This document shows, piece by piece, positions 54,273-63,361 of a stretch of 64,000 nt of DNA. Position numbers and translations under genes: made by a program. This stretch comes from Flavobacterium johnsoniae (GTDB lineage Bacteria; Bacteroidota; Bacteroidia; Flavobacteriales; Flavobacteriaceae): contig NZ_MLFK01000010.1 in the NCBI RefSeq assembly GCF_001879205.1, positions 372,001 through 436,000 on the forward strand, in the 5' to 3' direction. Position 1 is the first letter of the stretch, and each line of letters starts with the position of its first letter. The notes below the pieces were generated by a model. The model ran no database searches. It was not told where the DNA came from and saw only the letters and a program-made list of their open reading frames with translations.

Positions 54273-56783
54273 TCACATGTCTTTTAAAAGTCCGAAGAAA
54301 AAAACTGAATTATTATCAATATTTAAAGACCGTGTCCCATAGTTTCGTGCAACTGCATAAAACCTACTGAATTCTTCAGTTCCAAAATATTCTAAATCTT
54401 TTTCATTTACTGGACGACTTCCATTTCTCAATGTTAGAATTGCCACAGAACCATCAACAATAGCGTTTTTCGGCAAAAAACACGCTCTTGGATTATACGT
54501 TAAGTTAGGTACTAAAACAGCTGTTTCATTATTCATGAATTTTTTCACATCCAAGTTGTCGATATTATCAGTATACGAATCATAATTTTCTATATTTATA
54601 GTTTTATTAGATGCAATATTTCTAGATTTTAAAACTCTGATATTCCCATTGTCAGCTGTAATCTTTTTTGTTATTTGTCTGTCCCTATAAGCATTAAAAA
54701 TGTTAAATTTCATCTTGTTTGATATAGTATCAAACATTTCATTTCTATATATTAACCAATAAGGAAAATCTTTTGAAAAGATATAATCTTGATCTTTAAT
54801 ACTTATTTCTTTTGTTATATATGACTCAATTTCAATAACATTATTTATAGACTTTTTCTGAGCATGAACCACAAAACTTATTGTTTCAATTTTTACTCCT
54901 TTAAATCCTTTTTCCCCATAATCTGTAATCTTTCTAACTTTTAAACTTTCCAGTAAATCTCTCGTTTTATTAAATTCTGGAGAGTTAATCAAACTTTTCG
55001 GAACTATAAGTGCTACAACACTACCTAATTTTAAAGACTTTTCTATGAAAAAAGAAAATATATTATTGGTATCAGTATTGTAAATTCCTTTTTTATAAGA
55101 TGACAATAGTGATTTATCTTTTGTAATCTTTTTGTATGGAGGATTTCCTACGACAATATCGTACTTCTTTTCAAAATTAAACAGTAGAAAATCAAAATTG
55201 ATAATATTTATTGAAACATTCTTTGGTACTTCTAACTTTTTCAACAATAATTTTAATGTATTAATAGAATTCACATCAATATCAACTACATCAATCGCTA
55301 CCTTATTTACAGTTTTATATTTTTCGATTAAAAGCGGTAAAAAATTTCCAACGCCAATAGACGGTTCTAGGATTCTTAAAGTTTTAAATTCCTTGGCTTC
55401 AGGCAAATCTTTAATTACAGAATAGCATATATCCTGACTAGTATAATACGCCGAGTTTTCTGTTCTAGCGGTATTTGATAGTTCTGCAATTTTAGAAAGA
55501 ATGGAATAGGGAAATTTAAGACTATTTGTTTCGATGAACGAATTCAAATTTTCGACCACTTCTAATTCATTTTCTTCAATTATCCTTTTAATACTCTGCT
55601 CATTGAAGTTTTCATTAAGTAAATAATTCTTAGCTTTTTTTGCTATTTGCTGAAAAATGATTGTTGGAACGGCCTCTCCTAGACAATGACGAATATTCAT
55701 TTCTTCCTTTTTCAGGAATTTGATTTTATCTTCAACTGATAGTTTGTTTAATTCATCCAAGGATTTTTGAGTCCACTTAAAACTTTCGGGAACTGACATC
55801 ATTAACATAACTTCGCGAATACTAAAAACCCTATCATCAACTGGATGAACAGTATTTTGACTAGATAATATATCATTTCTAGTGTGAATACAAGGTGCAA
55901 CCTTGTTCCATAATTGTCTTTTATATTTATCACCGTTTTTATTGACATTATAAACAACAGAGCCATCAACAATCTTGTGAGGTACTCTGTCAGGATCAGC
56001 ATTATCAAATGCGGATTCACCCTCTCCAATATTACAAATCCAATTACGCATAGCTGGACTGTATTTTTTAAAATTATGGTAAATATCTTCTTCTGATATT
56101 TCGCCCATAATTTTTAAACTTGGAAGCTTACCAATTATCTCTTTGAGTTTTCTCTCCTTAGATAGATTTGGAAAAATATCAAACGGAGTAACTTCTTTCA
56201 AATCCTTTCTTGTTCCAATAACTAAAGTACGCGTTCTACTTGAAGGATTACCAAAATCCTTAAAATTGATTACCTGATAATGAATATGATACTGACCTGC
56301 TAAATTCAATTCAATAGCTTCTTTTATACTTTTATCACTTCCATCAATATCGGTACAAATTGTATTCAAAAACGCTCTAACATTTTCAAAGACAAAAAAT
56401 TTAGGTTTTATTTCTTTCGTAAGTAAAATTGATTCTATCACTAACGAATTCCTATTTAACTCGTCTCCCTTCTTATGATTCGCTACCGACATTCCTTGGC
56501 ATGGAGGCGTGGCAATCAAAACATCAAGTTCTTCCGCTTTTTCGCTAATGTTCCATTTCAGAAGTTCTGAATAAATTTTATTTTTAGCATTTTTTGTTAT
56601 AATGTCGTCACTAATATAACCGCTTTCGTATTCACATTTTGAATTATAACGCTGTATATCAAGTCTTTTTTCTAATATTTCAACAGTTGCTACACAGCGA
56701 AAACCTTCCAATTTGAAGCCATAACACCCCACTCCAGCACTGCTGAATAAACTTATATATGTTAATGGTTTCTTTAATTTCAT
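54273..56783 (-). CDS. Fused C5-cytosine and N6-adenine DNA methyltransferase
   Basis: The 836-residue protein joins two methyltransferases. The first (about 1-400) is C5: LFSSAGVGCYGF (motif I), ATPPCQGMS with the catalytic Cys95, VFENVRAFL with Glu133, NPSSRTRTLVIGT (motif VIII), and GEAVPTIIFQQI (motif X). The second (about 440-836) is a gamma-type N6-adenine enzyme with YYTSQDICY, LEPSIGVGNFLPLL and VVGNPPYKK (about 547-550), followed by a TaqI/Eco57I-like target domain. Both active sites look complete. Usually these are two separate proteins. Confidence 0.9.
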   Translation of the reverse strand: MKLKKPLTYISLFSSAGVGCYGFKLEGFRCVATVEILEKRLDIQRYNSKCEYESGYISDDIITKNAKNKIYSELLKWNISEKAEELDVLIATPPCQGMSVANHKKGDELNRNSLVIESILLTKEIKPKFFVFENVRAFLNTICTDIDGSDKSIKEAIELNLAGQYHIHYQVINFKDFGNPSSRTRTLVIGTRKDLKEVTPFDIFPNLSKERKLKEIIGKLPSLKIMGEISEEDIYHNFKKYSPAMRNWICNIGEGESAFDNADPDRVPHKIVDGSVVYNVNKNGDKYKRQLWNKVAPCIHTRNDILSSQNTVHPVDDRVFSIREVMLMMSVPESFKWTQKSLDELNKLSVEDKIKFLKKEEMNIRHCLGEAVPTIIFQQIAKKAKNYLLNENFNEQSIKRIIEENELEVVENLNSFIETNSLKFPYSILSKIAELSNTARTENSAYYTSQDICYSVIKDLPEAKEFKTLRILEPSIGVGNFLPLLIEKYKTVNKVAIDVVDIDVNSINTLKLLLKKLEVPKNVSINIINFDFLLFNFEKKYDIVVGNPPYKKITKDKSLLSSYKKGIYNTDTNNIFSFFIEKSLKLGSVVALIVPKSLINSPEFNKTRDLLESLKVRKITDYGEKGFKGVKIETISFVVHAQKKSINNVIEIESYITKEISIKDQDYIFSKDFPYWLIYRNEMFDTISNKMKFNIFNAYRDRQITKKITADNGNIRVLKSRNIASNKTINIENYDSYTDNIDNLDVKKFMNNETAVLVPNLTYNPRACFLPKNAIVDGSVAILTLRNGSRPVNEKDLEYFGTEEFSRFYAVARNYGTRSLNIDNNSVFFFGLLKDM

Positions 56784-57109
56784 TTATCTTATTTAAATGC
56801 CAAAACTACAAAAAAATACAGAATTTCTGGTCTTAAATTACTAGTTCTTTAAGCTTTTTTAATTAGTAAAAATCAATAAATACGCCAACATAATATCTGA
56901 ACTAATTTCTAAAATCGCAATTAACTTCCAAACTTCTTAAATTTACAACTTAATATTGCGGAAAAGATGTAGAAACTTCAATTATTAGCCATATCTTTTA
57001 AAAATGTGTGCTTTTAAATTTGTATTTTTCGCACAATAAAAGCACTATTTATCTAAAATTTTGAAATTAACATAACAATCATTTTATTAAAACCGATCCT
57101 GAAAGCCAT
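56784..57109. promoter_or_regulatory. Divergent promoter region with inverted repeat
   Basis: The 326-bp spacer between the methyltransferase and HARE-HTH genes is AT-rich. GTGCTTTT (57008-57015) and AAAAGCAC (57038-57045) form an 8-bp inverted repeat 22 bp apart, possibly an operator upstream of the 57110 gene. No further structure is seen. Confidence 0.35.
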
Positions 57110-58075
57110 ATGACACTAAAGGAAGCCATCTTAAAAAGCTTAGACGAACTGAATGCCGTAACAAATTATTCAGCAGTTCTTAATCATATAATCGAAAAAA
57201 ATTATTATGATTTTGCTAATGCAAAAACTCCAGGTTCAACAATTTCCGCCATTCTTGGCGACTTCATTCGTAATGGCGATACCAGAATAAAACGCATTAA
57301 ACGAGATGGAGGAAATTATTTTTATTATTTAACCAAAAATGAGCAAAATATAGGTATTGAAATTTTAAGTGGTGAAGTAGAAGTCCAATCAGTACTTCCC
57401 AATAAAACAAGTAGATCAAAATCATATGAAGAAAGAGATTTACATAAACTTTTAAGTAGTTATTTAAAAAATACTGATACATATTCCAAAACTATATTTC
57501 ATGAACAATCTAATGGCAAGGACAGCAATCAAATTTGGACTCATCCAGACATGGTTGGCATTAAATTTTTAAATTTACAAACAAAAGTTAGCCAGAATTT
57601 TTTAAAATCTATAAATCGAGTTGATACTTTTAAGTTAAGTTCTTATGAATTAAAAAGGGAAATCAATAGCGACAGTGAATTAAAAAAAGCATTTTTTCAA
57701 GCGGTTTCAAATTCAAGCTGGGCAAACTATGGTTATCTTGTTGCTTTTGAATTTAGCGACAGCTTAAATGAGGAAATGGCTAGATTAAGTCAATCTTTTG
57801 GAATTGGAATTATTGAGCTAAATTCCAATCCGTACAAAAGTAAAGTTCTTCACCAGTCAACTTTTCGTGACCTAGATTTTAAAACAATAGATAAGTTATG
57901 TAAAATGAATAAAGAATTCGAAAAGTTTATTGATCAAACTGAAAAATTAATGACCGCAAGCGAAAAATACATTTCAGGTGCTGAAAAAGAACTAAGCGAA
58001 TTTTGCGATAATTATTTTATTAATGATACCGAAATGGAAGATTACTGCAAATTAATGCATATACCTGTAACCTAA
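57110..58075 (+). CDS. HARE-HTH domain protein (HrgA/COG2958-like)
   Basis: The 321-residue protein begins with a HARE-HTH domain (MTLKEAILKSLDELNAVTNY, ANAKTPGSTISAIL, FIRNGDTRIKRI), a winged helix found in chromatin proteins and restriction-linked proteins. The C-terminal part resembles HrgA-type proteins with a predicted nuclease-like fold: WTHPDMVGIKFLN, YELKREINSDSELKKAFFQA and VAFEFS, the last two spaced like a PD-(D/E)xK region. It is probably a DNA-targeting restriction-associated protein, but its activity is not shown by the sequence. Confidence 0.75.
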   Translation: MTLKEAILKSLDELNAVTNYSAVLNHIIEKNYYDFANAKTPGSTISAILGDFIRNGDTRIKRIKRDGGNYFYYLTKNEQNIGIEILSGEVEVQSVLPNKTSRSKSYEERDLHKLLSSYLKNTDTYSKTIFHEQSNGKDSNQIWTHPDMVGIKFLNLQTKVSQNFLKSINRVDTFKLSSYELKREINSDSELKKAFFQAVSNSSWANYGYLVAFEFSDSLNEEMARLSQSFGIGIIELNSNPYKSKVLHQSTFRDLDFKTIDKLCKMNKEFEKFIDQTEKLMTASEKYISGAEKELSEFCDNYFINDTEMEDYCKLMHIPVT

Positions 58076-58499
58076 TAAAATAATAGATTGCAAGCAGAAC
58101 CCGAATTATCTATCCTCCTACAAGTGATTTCATCATAATAGGATAAATATCCAGACTTTCACTTCACAAAATTGAAAATACTCATCCATCAATTTAATCC
58201 TTAATTCAGCCTCACTTTTACTATATAAACTCTTATTTTAGAAAAATTTATGTATTCATTAAAATCTATACAGAAATGTAATACTTTAGAACATAAAAAA
58301 TAGTCGATAAAGCTTATCGTTTTGGTCTTTTTCAGGCAATATTATTTCAATGAAATTTGTTAACATTTTGATGTACACTTTTTTTTAGTTCAGATTTTTT
58401 AAATAACATATTAAGACTACTATTTACTAGCGTTTTTAATAATTCAAAGAGGAACCTTTTCTTGAGCAAGATAAGTCCAAAAAAGCGACTTTTGAAGAT
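58076..58499. other. Gene-free AT-rich spacer
   Basis: No open frame looks coding. CGATAA-AGC-TTATCG (58304-58318) is a small hairpin followed by a T-rich stretch and may end the HARE-HTH transcript. GTACACTTTTTT at 58373-58384 also occurs at 51779-51790, on the other side of the restriction genes. Confidence 0.5.
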
Positions 58500-58535
58500 A
58501 AAAAGCCTTTAAACATCGACATTTAAAGGCTTTTT
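58500..58535. terminator. Bidirectional terminator before McrC
   Basis: AAAAAGCCTTTAAA (58500-58513) pairs perfectly with TTTAAAGGCTTTTT (58522-58535), with A- and T-runs at the ends. It lies 59 bp past the McrC stop. Confidence 0.93.
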
Positions 58536-58593
58536 AATTTGGAACAGTACGATGGTTGCTTGGAAAATAGCTAACCTATTAGTTGCTTTCCCC

Positions 58594-59943
58594 TTACATC
58601 CACTCATAGTTATCAATTGATATATTACTCCCGTCAAATAACTGCAATTCTTTCATTCTAAATATAGGACTTTGATCATAATCATAAGTAATTTCTTTAC
58701 CAGAATAAATTATTTTTTCAAGATGGATTAAAGGATAAAAAATAATAATTTTAATTTTCTTAGAGTTTTTATTATGGACAATTAAATCCCTATTTGCTTT
58801 TAGAATATCCATAAAGCTAACGCTGTTTATATTATAGATAATTTTCCATTTAGCATCAATTATATATATTGTATCTTCAGTTTCAACAATAAAATCTGGA
58901 ATGCTTTTAATATTTCCATGAATCTCGCCATCAATCATAATATTATAATCTTTGCCTGACTTAGGAAGTAAATTTATAGGTACTGCTGCTTTTAGATTTT
59001 CTAGATACTCAAGCACACATAATTCATACATATAGTCAGTTGAAAACCAAAGTGAATCTATATCATTAATTTTTATCTTTGAATTATCGGATTCCCAACC
59101 TAAAAGAAAAAGTAAATTATTTTTAAGATATACTAATTTTGAACTTTTATTAAAAATTTTGCTATTTAATGATTTATATATTTTAGCACGAGAGGTATTA
59201 TTTTGATTGTATATATACCTATTTTTAATTGCTTTTTTTAAAATACTATTTAAAGTTTTTACTTCATAACCTATTTTGGAATTGTCAAAAAATGGAACTT
59301 TAAAATTAGAAAATAGCTTTATTGAACCTAAAGTAATTTCTGCAATTTTAGAATAATTTATGACAATATTTTCATTCTGATGAATTTTACTTTTATTGAT
59401 TTCAATAATATTCTTTTTAATATCGATGGCACTTGATATGTCTTGTGAATAAAAATCATTTCTAATTATGATTTCTTTATTATGCTTTTTAAAAAAATTA
59501 ATTATTTCAACTAATGACCTGCGATATTTCTTAACTAAATATTCTTCAATATTAGAAGCGTTAATTAAATCTACATCTAATATATTGTCTTTAACCTCTT
59601 TATATCCTTTATAGTTATGGTATTTTTTTTTAAGCCGTAAATATTCCTTAAAATAATTATTAAATAAAGCTGTCAAATCTTCTTTATTCGAATAAGTGCT
59701 AACAGAAACAGTTTTAGGCAAAATATATATTTTAATATATTTATTTTTGTCTCCTAAAAATTGATAAAAACCTATCTTATTACTATACTGATTTTTTGTA
59801 ATTTCTGCAATAATAAAATTATTGACACTCTTAATTTCACTGTAAAAAAAATTGGTTAAATCTTCATTTTCGTAAAAAAAATAAGTTTCAATTATTGCTA
59901 AAGAATTATATGATTTATTTTCTTCTGTAAATTTAATCATCAC
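58594..59943 (-). CDS. mcrC: McrC-like restriction nuclease subunit
   Basis: The 449-residue protein ends in the McrC PD-(D/E)xK nuclease: SLWFSTDYMYELCVLEYLE with Glu307, then SIPDFIVETEDTIYIIDAKW with Asp350, Asp363 and Lys365. The N-terminal part contacts McrB in known systems. It overlaps the mcrB end by 11 bp, so the two are translationally coupled. McrBC restricts modified DNA, usually methylcytosine. Confidence 0.88.
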   Translation of the reverse strand: MMIKFTEENKSYNSLAIIETYFFYENEDLTNFFYSEIKSVNNFIIAEITKNQYSNKIGFYQFLGDKNKYIKIYILPKTVSVSTYSNKEDLTALFNNYFKEYLRLKKKYHNYKGYKEVKDNILDVDLINASNIEEYLVKKYRRSLVEIINFFKKHNKEIIIRNDFYSQDISSAIDIKKNIIEINKSKIHQNENIVINYSKIAEITLGSIKLFSNFKVPFFDNSKIGYEVKTLNSILKKAIKNRYIYNQNNTSRAKIYKSLNSKIFNKSSKLVYLKNNLLFLLGWESDNSKIKINDIDSLWFSTDYMYELCVLEYLENLKAAVPINLLPKSGKDYNIMIDGEIHGNIKSIPDFIVETEDTIYIIDAKWKIIYNINSVSFMDILKANRDLIVHNKNSKKIKIIIFYPLIHLEKIIYSGKEITYDYDQSPIFRMKELQLFDGSNISIDNYEWM

Positions 59944-61795
59944 CTTTAAAAATATTTTCGATAGATTTTATAAGTTCAGAATTTGCCAATGCATTCCCTC
60001 TAAAATAAAAGTTTTGTAATTCACTTGTTAATTCTTGATATGATCTAATATAATCTACAGCTAAATCAGAAGAAATTAATATATTTTTAAAAATATTCCA
60101 ATCAATTTCTTTGAGGTCTTTAAAATCAACTAATACTTTATTTAAAGCTTGGCAAAAAGTAGCACTATCTGATACATCAATCCAAATTGCATGGCCAATT
60201 AAAAATCTGTCTGGATGCAATTCGTAATTTTTAATGAACTCTACAAGGATACTTTCATTTAGTAATCTAAAATATTGTTGAACTTTTTCTGACTTGATTG
60301 CGTTAAAATCTGGAAAAATATCAACAACTTCAAATCGTCTCAATAAATTATCTTCCATTATTTTTTTATCATCTCTATAATTTGATGTGCAAAAAAAATA
60401 TAAATTTTTAGGAATACACATGTAGACGTCTTGACTGTCTTCTACTAAACTTGGTAAAATTACTTTATTGTCATTAGCTTTTTCAAGAACTAAATCAGAA
60501 ACAAATCCAAAATCAATCTCACTGTCTAATTTATCTAAAAAGTCTTCAGAAAATACAACTCTTCTATTTGATTCAATTAAAAATATCAAATCCCCAATCA
60601 GTCTGTTTAAGTTGTTTTCTTGTACCTCTTCTAAAATTATGACATATGGTAAACTGGGATTAAGAATCGCTTTCGCAATATGCTTCAGTACTATACCTCT
60701 CTTTTCATAGTATTTTATTTCATTAGTATCCGTTGAGATAACGCCAATTCCCTGCATTAGTTCAGAGTTATTTAAACCTGAATGAACATTGATTCTGATT
60801 ACATTCTTATTTTTTAATTTTTCAATTGTTAAGCATGTATCCTCAACTTCGCCAGATTTTAAGGCAAATATTTCGTTATTGATTATTTCTTCAAACTCTC
60901 TACTTTTACCTGTTCCTGGAACACCTTTTAATAAAACGTTTAAATATTTGTATTCATTTTTTAATGTTGCTGCTACAGTGCCATATAAATCAGATGAAAA
61001 ACTATTCGCCATAGGTAAAATATTAAAAGTATTGTCAATTGTATTATTTCTCAGGAATTTTAGATAATCTGTATCATTTTTATGATTTTTAAAAATATCA
61101 TAAGTTTTGTAAAAATAATTTATTTCATTAATTAGAAACTCTAAATCCGTATTGTTCAGAAAAATTGTAGCAGTAGAATTATCATAACTGATATATTCCA
61201 GACAGTCTCCTAATAATTCATGAAAGCCACTTTTAGAAAATCTCTGAAAAAAGTTGTCTTTATCTGGTATGTGATCATAAAAGGGCTTCTCCTCTGATGA
61301 GTTTTTTCGAATAAAATCTAAAGTGCTTAGATGATAATTTATATCGTCTCTATCCCTAATAATCGAAACAAAAGCCATGAATTCTTTTGCCGTGATTTGA
61401 ATAATTCCTTTTTTATTAGCTAGCACTAAAAATTCTAATATAATCCAGTAGGGAAATATATTGAAATTTGAAGAGTCACCTTTGAAATTGACGTTATTTG
61501 GGAAATGCCATTTTTTATATTGATTTAAAAGTATTCTCTTTTTATCATAACATTGTTTTGTAAACAATAGACCTACCTCAGTTAATTCTATACTGTCATT
61601 AAGTAAGCCCAGTAATCTTGGTGTAGCTAAAGTTCTAGGATCCGTCCGATCTTTTAACTTAATCAGTATAGTATGAATACCAATGCCATGATTTGAAACA
61701 TAGAAGTTTTTTAATGCTTCTTTTCTTTCGCTATTCATGCCGTCCGCTGTTATGACAGTGTATTTATTTATGTAATCTATTAATAATTGGTGCAT
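59933..61795 (-). CDS. mcrB: McrB-like AAA+ GTPase restriction subunit
   Basis: The 620-residue protein has an N-terminal recognition region (about 1-260) unlike the E. coli McrB DNA-binding domain, then the McrB AAA+ domain: Walker A GVPGTGKS at 291-298, Walker B YVIILEEVQENN with Glu389-Glu390, and the sensor stretch FFCTSNYRDDKKIMEDNLLRR. The N-terminal region (TDPRTLATPRLLGLLNDSIE, then LTEVGLLFTK) looks like a winged helix and would set specificity. It translocates DNA for cutting by McrC. Confidence 0.88.
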   Translation of the reverse strand: MHQLLIDYINKYTVITADGMNSERKEALKNFYVSNHGIGIHTILIKLKDRTDPRTLATPRLLGLLNDSIELTEVGLLFTKQCYDKKRILLNQYKKWHFPNNVNFKGDSSNFNIFPYWIILEFLVLANKKGIIQITAKEFMAFVSIIRDRDDINYHLSTLDFIRKNSSEEKPFYDHIPDKDNFFQRFSKSGFHELLGDCLEYISYDNSTATIFLNNTDLEFLINEINYFYKTYDIFKNHKNDTDYLKFLRNNTIDNTFNILPMANSFSSDLYGTVAATLKNEYKYLNVLLKGVPGTGKSREFEEIINNEIFALKSGEVEDTCLTIEKLKNKNVIRINVHSGLNNSELMQGIGVISTDTNEIKYYEKRGIVLKHIAKAILNPSLPYVIILEEVQENNLNRLIGDLIFLIESNRRVVFSEDFLDKLDSEIDFGFVSDLVLEKANDNKVILPSLVEDSQDVYMCIPKNLYFFCTSNYRDDKKIMEDNLLRRFEVVDIFPDFNAIKSEKVQQYFRLLNESILVEFIKNYELHPDRFLIGHAIWIDVSDSATFCQALNKVLVDFKDLKEIDWNIFKNILISSDLAVDYIRSYQELTSELQNFYFRGNALANSELIKSIENIFKGDD

Positions 61796-61833
61796 TAATT
61801 TTTTTGATATTTTTTTATACTTTATTTAAATTT

Positions 61834-62121
61834 TCATAACTTTTGTAAGCTCGTTGATACAGGTATAGTAAGAAATGGATAAATGCCCTTGTCATGTTTA
61901 TTATATGCTACCGGATAATTATTTCTAATTATTTTACTTTGAATAAAACCTATTGGATACAAATAATCCATATTTCCTCTCACAAAAAAAAAAATATTAT
62001 CATGTTTAAACAATAAACTAAATTGACCTTTATCTATAAGCTTTCTGCCATACAATTCATTATCATTTATTGTTTTATTAATAATCTTATCAGCATATTT
62101 ATTAAGGTACAGTTTCAGTTT
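61834..62121 (-). pseudogene. Remnant of an unknown gene
   Basis: A frame open for 95 codons up to a stop at 62124 has protein-like composition (GQFSLLFKHDNIFFFVRGNM, YPIGFIQSK) but no normal start; only a TTG at 62055 or read-in from upstream would express it. It is probably the 3' end of a truncated gene upstream of mcrB. Confidence 0.35.
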
Positions 62122-62169
62122 TTATATCTAATCATTTGGCACTTATAATTACGTTATAATCATCAATTG

Positions 62170-62319
62170 TTAGATAATTTTCTCTAATGTTTTTTCCCAA
62201 TCAGTACCCGATAATTTACAACATGCAAATTCGCCTAAAAAAACTAATTGAACTCTTTGTTCATATGATACATATACAACTGCAAAATGCTTTATAAAAG
62301 TATCTTTTTTTAAATTCAA
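62170..62319 (-). pseudogene. Small remnant frame
   Basis: About 49 codons read KDTFIKHFAVVYVSYEQRVQ and LVFLGEFACCKLSGTDWEKT before a stop. Composition is protein-like, but there is only a TTG start, so it is probably a decayed piece. The 62320-62659 stretch shows no gene. Confidence 0.3.
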
Positions 62320-62659
62320 TTACCGCATAATTTTCATTTCATTTGTTATTTCTACCCTTTTCTATATGGCCTCTACTGCAGTTTGAACACCAGTTTGCTT
62401 TTCTGTGCATTGGACGTTAAAGCCGAAAAAAAGAATACAATGTAAAAAGATATATTTATCATGGTCTAACAGTTAGCTTTCTGGCAAACATAAAGAAAGC
62501 TTCCATTTAAACTTTACGGTTTTCCGTAAACAAGTACTATTTTGGTATGAAGACAAATACCTCTTTTTATAAATCTAACCCTTTAGACACACCCCGCTTT
62601 TCTCCCAGCGTTCCCCTCACCATCCAAAATCAAATAAAAAAATCTAGCGGAAAAAGAAA

Positions 62660-62731
<72 letters not shown>

Positions 62732-62929
62732 GTATATGCAAACATATACTGGAGAATAATAAAAGAGCATTATAATAAATTAAAATCCGCTTTTTAGCTG
62801 CAATTCCATTTTATGGCTTTTATAAAATAGTCAGGCTGCTAATCGGTGTGCCGCAAAAAAGGAAAATAAAGCCGAATATAAAAAATAAGATGATACTTTT
62901 ACAAAGCAGAATCTTAAAAACGGAAAATT

Positions 62930-63275
62930 ATGGCACTAGAATTTGAAACGAGATTGAAATTATTGAAGTAATGGAAGGCTACCTGATAAATTCACGTCCG
63001 CCCGAGGAAGTCAGAAACAAAGTGGACATCAACTATAAAATAGAAAATCAAAGCATTATTGTTTTGAGATTCGTCCTTTTTGGGACAATCCAAGCCAAAA
63101 AATGGAGTTAAATGCAGCAAAAGCAACATTTGTGAAAACCGAGAACAAATGGAAAATATATTGGTTTAAGTCTGATATGAAATGGCATATTTACAGACCA
63201 GCTGAAAAGGTAAACAACCTGAAAGATCTTGTGAAAATCATTCAAGAAGATAAGCATCGTTGTTTTAGGGGCTAA
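62930..63275 (+). pseudogene. DUF3024 gene broken by two frameshifts
   Basis: Three frames join to make a DUF3024-like protein: MALEFETRLK, then EIIEVMEGYLINSRPPEEVR and KVDINYKIENQSIIV, then EIRPFWDNPSQKMELNAAKA, TFVKTENKWKIYWFKSDMKW and HIYRPAEKVNNLKDL. One shift falls near 62955 and a second near 63070. The ends are complete, so decay is recent. DUF3024 proteins are small proteins of unknown function common in Bacteroidota. Confidence 0.8.
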
Positions 63276-63361
63276 ACAAGAACTGGAATCGCGACAAAAA
63301 AGTCTCCACTTATTAGCTACAAATCCAGTATGTTAATGATATTTATAATACTATATATAAA

